A stretch of DNA of 10,738 bases, taken from Candidatus Saccharimonadales bacterium. GTDB taxonomy: Bacteria > Patescibacteriota > Saccharimonadia > Saccharimonadales > Saccharimonadaceae. Made by a program: the position numbers and the translations under genes. This document shows positions 6,306 through 10,738 of the stretch, in pieces; the stretch's first letter is position 1; each line of letters starts with the position of its first letter. The stretch spans positions 1 through 10,738 of the forward strand of contig JASLDG010000018.1 in the NCBI GenBank assembly GCA_030146045.1. The letters run 5' to 3'. Under the pieces are notes generated by a model. It ran no database searches. It saw only the letters and a program-made list of their open reading frames with translations, and had not been told where the DNA came from.

Positions 6306-6332
6306 TCCGAACACGCACAGGATGGGTTCGGA
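6306..6332. repeat. Inverted repeat between typA and the Nudix gene
   Basis: TCCGAAC (6306-6312) and GTTCGGA (6326-6332) are exact reverse complements with a 13-nt centre. It lies 12 nt after the typA stop. No U-run follows, so it is not a standard terminator. It could stabilise the 3' end of the typA mRNA, bind a regulator of the Nudix gene, or be chance. Confidence 0.4.
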
Positions 6333-6339
6333 GAAAGGT

Positions 6340-6345
6340 AATAAT
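6340..6345 (+). promoter_or_regulatory. Possible -10 box of the Nudix gene
   Basis: AATAAT matches the -10 consensus in 5 of 6 positions and ends 7 nt before the ATG at 6353, predicting a start of transcription about 1 nt upstream of the ATG. No -35 box or TGn extension is visible. The support is mainly that the same spacing recurs at other genes of this window. Read-through from typA is the alternative. Confidence 0.3.
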
Positions 6346-6352
6346 CACAACA

Positions 6353-6796
6353 ATGAAAACTATGCCGACCGGGAATTATCCAGATGCATTTTATCGCGTT
6401 TCACTAAAAGCGATTATTCGCAATGCCAAAGGTGAGGTGCTGTTTGTGAAAGAGAATGGCAGCGATTGGACATTGCCAGGCGGTGGAATTGACCATGGGG
6501 AATCTGCCGAGCAAGCTTTGAAACGAGAATTATACGAAGAAGCGTTTATCGATGAACCGTTTGTGTATACGCCACTTGGTGTTGACTGTATGTTTGTACC
6601 GAAAAAAGATGCATGGCTGATGTGGATTCTCTACGAAGTGACGTTTGAACGTGATGAGCCGGAGTATGGCATAGGCGTAGACGGTGATGCATCGGAGTGG
6701 ATTGACCCACGCGTATTCAAGAATAGTCGTCAGCGTGCACAGCAATTGGCGTATCATTGGTGCATCGACCGCACTGCGCCTGTTGAGCGTTGGTAA
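6353..6796 (+). CDS. Nudix hydrolase
   Basis: A 147-residue cytoplasmic enzyme expected to hydrolyse a nucleoside diphosphate linked to another group, using Mg2+. The Nudix box lies at residues 44-66 as G-x5-E-x7-R-E-L-x-E-E-x-F-I: G44, E50, R58, E59, E62 and E63 are present, but the glycine normally near the end of the box is F65. The preceding beta-strand region (FYRVSLKAIIRNAKGEVLFV, then DWTLPGGG) is typical. The substrate cannot be deduced: the family includes MutT-like, ADP-ribose and dinucleotide-cleaving members, and some acidic, aromatic-rich short members are unassigned. The start at ATG 6353 has no Shine-Dalgarno at a normal distance (AAAGG is 14 nt away); ATG 6362 is an alternative that would shorten it by three residues. 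It lies between typA and the trehalase gene, with no obvious functional link to either. Confidence 0.9.
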   Translation: MKTMPTGNYPDAFYRVSLKAIIRNAKGEVLFVKENGSDWTLPGGGIDHGESAEQALKRELYEEAFIDEPFVYTPLGVDCMFVPKKDAWLMWILYEVTFERDEPEYGIGVDGDASEWIDPRVFKNSRQRAQQLAYHWCIDRTAPVERW

Positions 6797-6810
6797 GGCG
6801 TATATCATAA

Positions 6811-6839
6811 TTGTGCTCGACGGCTATTCTTACTATACT
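6811..6839 (+). promoter_or_regulatory. Promoter of the trehalase gene
   Basis: A weak -35 box TTGTGC (6811-6816), a 17-bp spacer and a -10 box TATACT (6834-6839) are seen. The expected transcript start is about 6846, two bases before the ATG at 6848 and after the ATG at 6842. This argues for 6848 as the real start and for a nearly leaderless mRNA. Confidence 0.55.
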
Positions 6840-6847
6840 AAATGTAT

Positions 6848-8446
6848 ATGGTAAAAAAGCTGCGCGTTCCTAAAATTCCGCATAAAACCGATGACCGGCT
6901 GCGTTCGGCGTTGGTAACGACGACCGGTATGCTGCTGCGTGCCAGCAAAAGTCCCGACGAAGCGCTCGGTGAATTGTTTGAGCATGTGCAGGCACATCGT
7001 GTGTACGATGACGGAAAAACGTTCGTCGACTTGATTCCAAGAGCTCGTGCGGTGCAAATCAAGAAAGAATATAAGCTGGCTAAACAAGACCCGCATTTTG
7101 ATTTACGAGATTTTGTGAGTCGGCATTTTTATGAATTTCAGCACGACACAGTTTCGGCATTTCAGATTGACGAGACCCGGACGCCGCATGAGCATATTAC
7201 GGCGCTATGGCCGGTTCTTGAGCGCAAAAATCGCCGTGATCGTGGGTCTCTTTTGTCGCTTCCGTATAGTTATATCGTGCCGGGAGGACGCTTTAGCGAG
7301 CAATTTTATTGGGATTCGTATTTTATTATGCTTGGGCTTGCGGTCGATGAACGATGGGACATTATCGAAGGCATGATGAAGAATTATGCCTATATGATTC
7401 GTAAGTTCGGCTTTATACCAACGGCCAATCGTACCTATTTCCTTAGTCGTAGTCAGCCACCGTTTTTTAGTCAGATGGTGCGTTTGTTAGCACGCCATAA
7501 TGGCCGCCGTCGCACCTATCTGGAGTATTTACCGTATATGTTGGCCGAGTATCGATTTTGGATGAAGGGCCGTCGGTCGGTATCGGAACATATCGATACT
7601 AGAGGTTTTGCACGTGTCGTGCAGATGCCTAACGGGGTAATTTTGAATCGTTATTTTGATAATAAAACTACACCGCGGCCCGAATCGCAGCGCGAAGACA
7701 TTGAAACGGCTGGACGAGCCGGATTGCATGATGCGCAGCGGCTCTACTTGGATCTTCGCGCTGGGGCGGAAAGCGGTTGGGATTTTAGTAGTCGGTGGTT
7801 TCATGACCCGCATGATATTAGCACGATTCACACGACTGATATCGTGCCGGTCGACCTTAATTGTTTACTCTATCAGCTCGAGACGATGATCGCTGAGACC
7901 TATAGGCTGATGTATCAACCACTGCTTGCAAAACGTTTCCAGGTGCTTGCCGAACGGCGAGCGCAGACGATTCAAAAGTATCTTTGGAATGAAAAAGAGC
8001 AGTTCTATATGGATTATGATTTCCGCCTCAGCAAGTCGACGCAACATGTCACACTAGCTGGGGTATTTCCACTGTACGCTAAGATTGCTACTGCCAAGCA
8101 GGCGCAGGCAGTAGCTGATCGTTTGGAGAAAGATTTTTTGTCAGACGGTGGGGTGATGACGACACTCGTTGAAAATGGCCAGCAGTGGGATGCGCCAAAT
8201 GGCTGGGCGCCGCTACAGTATGTCGTCATAAAGGGTCTGCGTGAGTATGGACACACACGCTTAGCTGACGAGATTCAGAAGCGCTGGCTTGCATCAGTCG
8301 AAACAGTGTATACCAACAAGCATAAAATGATCGAAAAATACGACGTTGCTCATCCGTCACGCGTCGGTGGTGGCGGCGAATACCCGTTGCAGGATGGCTT
8401 TGGTTGGACCAACGGCGTGTACCTGGCGCTGAAAGCCGGCCTCTAG
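6848..8446 (+). CDS. treF: Trehalase, GH37 family, cytoplasmic
   Basis: 532 residues, close to E. coli TreF/TreA over nearly the whole length. It cleaves trehalose into two glucose molecules with inversion of configuration. Family signatures are intact: PGGRFSEQFYWDSYF from residue 145, the general-acid motif ESGWDFSSRW with D312, the second trehalase signature QQWDAPNGWAP near 445-455, and GGGGEYPLQDGFGWTNGV with the base E511. There is no signal peptide, so it acts in the cytoplasm like TreF, which gives the symbol; the symbol is by analogy. Two in-frame ATGs lie at 6842 and 6848; the -10 box at 6834-6839 favours the second, and there is no Shine-Dalgarno. The start region MVKKLRVPKI is basic. 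The gene is followed by a glycosyltransferase and a GH13 enzyme, which together suggest use of disaccharides and alpha-glucans. An intracellular trehalase implies uptake or synthesis of trehalose, for which no gene is visible here. Confidence 0.95.
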   Translation: MVKKLRVPKIPHKTDDRLRSALVTTTGMLLRASKSPDEALGELFEHVQAHRVYDDGKTFVDLIPRARAVQIKKEYKLAKQDPHFDLRDFVSRHFYEFQHDTVSAFQIDETRTPHEHITALWPVLERKNRRDRGSLLSLPYSYIVPGGRFSEQFYWDSYFIMLGLAVDERWDIIEGMMKNYAYMIRKFGFIPTANRTYFLSRSQPPFFSQMVRLLARHNGRRRTYLEYLPYMLAEYRFWMKGRRSVSEHIDTRGFARVVQMPNGVILNRYFDNKTTPRPESQREDIETAGRAGLHDAQRLYLDLRAGAESGWDFSSRWFHDPHDISTIHTTDIVPVDLNCLLYQLETMIAETYRLMYQPLLAKRFQVLAERRAQTIQKYLWNEKEQFYMDYDFRLSKSTQHVTLAGVFPLYAKIATAKQAQAVADRLEKDFLSDGGVMTTLVENGQQWDAPNGWAPLQYVVIKGLREYGHTRLADEIQKRWLASVETVYTNKHKMIEKYDVAHPSRVGGGGEYPLQDGFGWTNGVYLALKAGL

Positions 8447-8457
8447 CATGATATACT
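8429..8457 (+). promoter_or_regulatory. Promoter of the glycosyltransferase/GH13 unit
   Basis: A -35 box CTGAAA (8429-8434, 4 of 6), a 17-bp spacer and an extended -10 box TGA-TATACT (hexamer 8452-8457) overlap the end of the trehalase gene. The expected transcript start is about 8464, exactly at the AAGGAG (8464-8469) that precedes the ATG by 4 nt. The mRNA would thus have a 10-nt leader made almost only of its ribosome site. Confidence 0.55.
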
Positions 8458-8462
8458 AGAGG
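8440..8462. repeat. Perfect 7-bp inverted repeat centred on the -10 box (possible operator)
   Basis: CCTCTAG (8440-8446) and CTAGAGG (8456-8462) are exact reverse complements separated by 9 bp. The dyad brackets the extended -10 box of the glycosyltransferase promoter and includes the trehalase stop codon. Its size and position fit an operator for a dimeric repressor. It could also fold as an RNA hairpin at the end of the trehalase message, but no U-tract follows. Confidence 0.45.
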
Positions 8463-8473
8463 TAAGGAGACCT

Positions 8474-9661
8474 ATGAAAAAACCTCTGAACATTGCCGTT
8501 ATGGTCCGCTCGTATATTCCGATGCCGCGACCCGTTGACATGATTTATGCGCCGATTGATCTGACTATCCATGTTGCCAAAGAACTTGGCAAGCGCGGTC
8601 ATCATGTGACGATTTTTGCGCCGATCGGCACACAGGTGCATGGTGAGAACGTGACGGTTGAAACGATGAATCTGCGTGCACTGGTGAATGGCCAAGAAGA
8701 TTTTGCAAACTTGATGAAAAACACCGAAATATTAATGCATGACATCCCTGGTCTGTGGGATCGTTATATGAGTAACGAGATGTTTGTGCGCGCCGAACGA
8801 GGTGAGTTTGACATGCTATGGTTCCATCATCCCGAAACGGCATTGACGGGGGCAGCGAATCATCCGTCAGTTCCTGTCGCGTATACCCTGCATGATCCGG
8901 TATATAGTTATTACCGTGAGATGTTTGAGCTCTATAAAACACCTAACCAACACTATATTTCAATTTCTAACAATCAGCGCCGCGATGCGCCAGATTTGCC
9001 GTATGCAGCAACCGTGTATAATGGCACCGATGTTGATATGTTTACATTTTCGGACGAGTACGAAGATTACCTACTGTACGCAGGACGCGTGGCGCCGCAA
9101 AAAGGTATCAAAGAGGCAATCCAGGTCGCACGCGAGTCGAATCACCGCTTGCTGATTATTGGGCCGGTGGCTGCAGCTGATCAAGGGTATTTTGATCAGT
9201 ATATTCGTCCGGAGCTTGATGATAAAATTTTGTATTTAGGTCGTGTTGACCAGGATCGCTTGCCAAAGTATTACCAAAAAGCCAAGGCACTGCTCACGCC
9301 TGTGCAGTGGGAAGAGCCCTTTGGTCTGACGACCATCGAAGCGATGGCTTGCGGTACGCCCGTCATTTCGCTGCATCGTGGCGCCGCGCCCGAAATTATC
9401 AAAGATGGCAAGACGGGCTTTATTGTGGGGAGCGTGGGTGAGATGGCTGAAAAGGTCGGACAGATTGACATGATCAAAAGAGCTGATTGTCGCAAACATG
9501 TCGAGCAACGATTTGGTATTAAGCAAATGGTTGACGGGTACGAGGCAGCTTTCCAGGAGATCATTGATGGCGGTCGCACCAAAGCACCTAAAGCGCCAAA
9601 AATGCCAAAAGGTCAGGTAATCAAAAAACTCAAACGTGTACGTAAACTATTGTCGCAATAA
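8474..9661 (+). CDS. Glycosyltransferase family 4 (GT-B fold)
   Basis: 395 residues, soluble, no signal peptide. It is expected to move a sugar from a nucleotide-sugar donor to an acceptor with retention. The N-terminal Rossmann domain includes IDLTIHVAKELGKRGHHVTI. The C-terminal donor domain holds LLYAGRVAPQKG, LLIIGPVA and the E-x7-E motif EPFGLTTIE (E281 and E289), followed by AMACGTPVISLHRGAAPEII, the standard GT4 pattern. The usual glycine-rich GGxE loop near the N-terminus is not seen; the segment is RSYIPMPRPVDMIYAPIDLT. The last 30 residues form a Lys/Arg/Pro-rich tail (TKAPKAPKMPKG and then a basic helix), which may touch a membrane or an acidic polymer. The start has AAGGAG 4 nt upstream. 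It is 12 nt ahead of the GH13 gene, so both probably form an operon. Donor and acceptor are not deducible; glycolipid, exopolysaccharide or glucan synthesis are all possible. Confidence 0.9.
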   Translation: MKKPLNIAVMVRSYIPMPRPVDMIYAPIDLTIHVAKELGKRGHHVTIFAPIGTQVHGENVTVETMNLRALVNGQEDFANLMKNTEILMHDIPGLWDRYMSNEMFVRAERGEFDMLWFHHPETALTGAANHPSVPVAYTLHDPVYSYYREMFELYKTPNQHYISISNNQRRDAPDLPYAATVYNGTDVDMFTFSDEYEDYLLYAGRVAPQKGIKEAIQVARESNHRLLIIGPVAAADQGYFDQYIRPELDDKILYLGRVDQDRLPKYYQKAKALLTPVQWEEPFGLTTIEAMACGTPVISLHRGAAPEIIKDGKTGFIVGSVGEMAEKVGQIDMIKRADCRKHVEQRFGIKQMVDGYEAAFQEIIDGGRTKAPKAPKMPKGQVIKKLKRVRKLLSQ

Positions 9662-9673
9662 AAGGGAGACTGA

Positions 9674-10738
9674 ATGAAGAGTGGGCACCATACATGGGAT
9701 AACGCGGTTATTTATCAGATTTATCCATGGACGTTTGCCGAAGATACGGAACGCGATCCGCAGCTTGGTCATGGTAGTCTTCGCGGCGTTATTGAACGGC
9801 TACCATATATTGCCGAACTTGGTGCTAACGCAGTCTGGCTCTCACCGTTCTATCCGTCGCCCATGATTGACGGTGGGTATGACATTGCCGACTTCAAAAA
9901 TATTCACCCGGGACTTGGCACGCTGGATGATTTTGATAGTCTGGTGCGGGCTGCACATGAGCATTCAATTCGTTTAATGATCGATTTTATTCCAAATCAC
10001 TCGTCTGATCAGCACGAATGGTTTCAGAAGTCTCGTCGGCGCGAAGATGGTTACGACGATTGGTATATTTGGCATCCGGGTACACGTGACGAGCAAGGGA
10101 ATCATGTTCCACCGAACAACTGGGCGAGCGTGTTTTCAATGCCAAATCGTCAGGCACGTGATCAAGGAGAGATGGATTGGTTGCGTCCTGAAGAATGGAC
10201 GCCGCCGATTTCTGCGTGGAAATGGGATGAGGCACGCGGTGAGTTTTATATGCATAGCTTTGCTGTCCAGCAGCCTGATTTAAATTGGAGCAACCCCTAT
10301 GTGCGAGCCGCTATGAAAGATGCAATGCGGTTTTGGATTGATCGTGGCGTTGATGGGTTTCGAGTTGACGCAGTTAACCACACAGGGAAAAATATGGAAC
10401 TGGTGAACGAAGAGGTGAACACAGCCTACAACGAAGAGTGGTGCGACAATCCGTACGACCAGCTCATTCGCTATAATAGCTGTAACTTTCCAGTGAAGCT
10501 GCACGAATACGTATGGGAGATGTGTCAGGTACTCCGCGACGATACCTACGAAGATCGAAATTTAAGGATTATCCTTGAAGCATATATGGGTGAGTCTCAA
10601 CTACGTGATCTTGACGCAATTGCGCCTGATGTTGCGGGAACGTTTAATTTTGGCGCATTGATGACCGACTGGAATGCTGGTAATCGTAAAATCCAGATGG
10701 ATTATTACTATGAGCGTCTGCAACGGCAGGCGATTGGT
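9674..10738 (+). CDS. GH13 alpha-glucosidase-like enzyme (partial, C-terminus off the window)
   Basis: The first 355 residues of an alpha-amylase superfamily enzyme, open at the right edge. The order of motifs fits intracellular exo-acting alpha-glucosidases: AVIYQIYPWTF (11-21), WLSPFYPSPMIDGGYDI, region I DFIPNH (104-109), QPDLNW (200-205), region II GFRVDAVNH with nucleophile D232, and region III ILEAYM with acid E302. The transition-state Asp of region IV would lie beyond the window. Ala233 after the nucleophile is the form usually associated with alpha-1,4 more than alpha-1,6 bonds. Oddities are a loop at about 22-38 lacking the usual calcium-binding DxNxDGxGD pattern and about 24 extra residues at 156-179 between SVF and AWKWDE. 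The ATG is preceded by GGGAG at 5 nt. No signal peptide is seen. Alternatives are oligo-1,6-glucosidase, sucrose hydrolase or trehalose synthase; alpha-glucosidase is favoured. Confidence 0.9.
   Translation, partial: MKSGHHTWDNAVIYQIYPWTFAEDTERDPQLGHGSLRGVIERLPYIAELGANAVWLSPFYPSPMIDGGYDIADFKNIHPGLGTLDDFDSLVRAAHEHSIRLMIDFIPNHSSDQHEWFQKSRRREDGYDDWYIWHPGTRDEQGNHVPPNNWASVFSMPNRQARDQGEMDWLRPEEWTPPISAWKWDEARGEFYMHSFAVQQPDLNWSNPYVRAAMKDAMRFWIDRGVDGFRVDAVNHTGKNMELVNEEVNTAYNEEWCDNPYDQLIRYNSCNFPVKLHEYVWEMCQVLRDDTYEDRNLRIILEAYMGESQLRDLDAIAPDVAGTFNFGALMTDWNAGNRKIQMDYYYERLQRQAIG

Noticed and set aside
1..10738. CRISPR array, insertion sequence or direct-repeat array
   Set aside because: No set of spaced repeats, transposase motifs or terminal inverted repeats was found by eye; gene density leaves little room.

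Overview
The window looks like a chromosomal segment of a small-genome bacterium, most probably a member of Candidatus Saccharibacteria (TM7) or a related Patescibacterium. The reasons are the gene order (superfamily IV holin-like membrane protein, secG, a membrane-anchored peptide-binding protein, tRNA-Leu, typA), the very tight spacing, moderate GC, the standard genetic code, and the way many genes start almost directly at a promoter. This placement is inference from gene content and was not tested by a search. No prophage, insertion sequence, CRISPR array or gene-free stretch above 300 bases was seen.

Left part (1-1751): a divergent pair. On the minus strand is the N-terminal part of a COG3910-like ABC-type ATPase, cut by the window edge. 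On the plus strand is an M24 aminopeptidase P. Their promoters lie in the 70 bp between them. Centre-left (1774-4205): an apparent operon of a four-helix membrane protein (PF04020), the Sec translocon subunit SecG, and an OppA/DppA-type solute-binding protein held by an N-terminal membrane anchor instead of a lipid. It ends at a 13-bp hairpin that also serves the convergent tRNA-Leu(GAG).

Centre (4276-6796): tRNA-Leu (minus) and typA/bipA (plus) are transcribed from back-to-back promoters whose -35 boxes are only 6 bp apart. The typA leader can fold over its own Shine-Dalgarno sequence. A small Nudix hydrolase follows.

Right part (6848-10738): a sugar module. A cytoplasmic GH37 trehalase is followed by a two-gene unit of a GT4 glycosyltransferase and a GH13 alpha-glucosidase-like enzyme (cut by the window edge). 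Together these could release glucose from trehalose and alpha-glucans and build a glycoconjugate.

The most interesting pattern is in gene starts. Most first genes of transcription units have a -10 box 6-11 nt before the start codon and no usable Shine-Dalgarno, which predicts leaderless or nearly leaderless mRNAs. Genes inside operons (secG, the solute-binding protein, the GH13 enzyme) carry normal Shine-Dalgarno sequences or purine-rich equivalents. No complete undescribed multi-gene system is evident.
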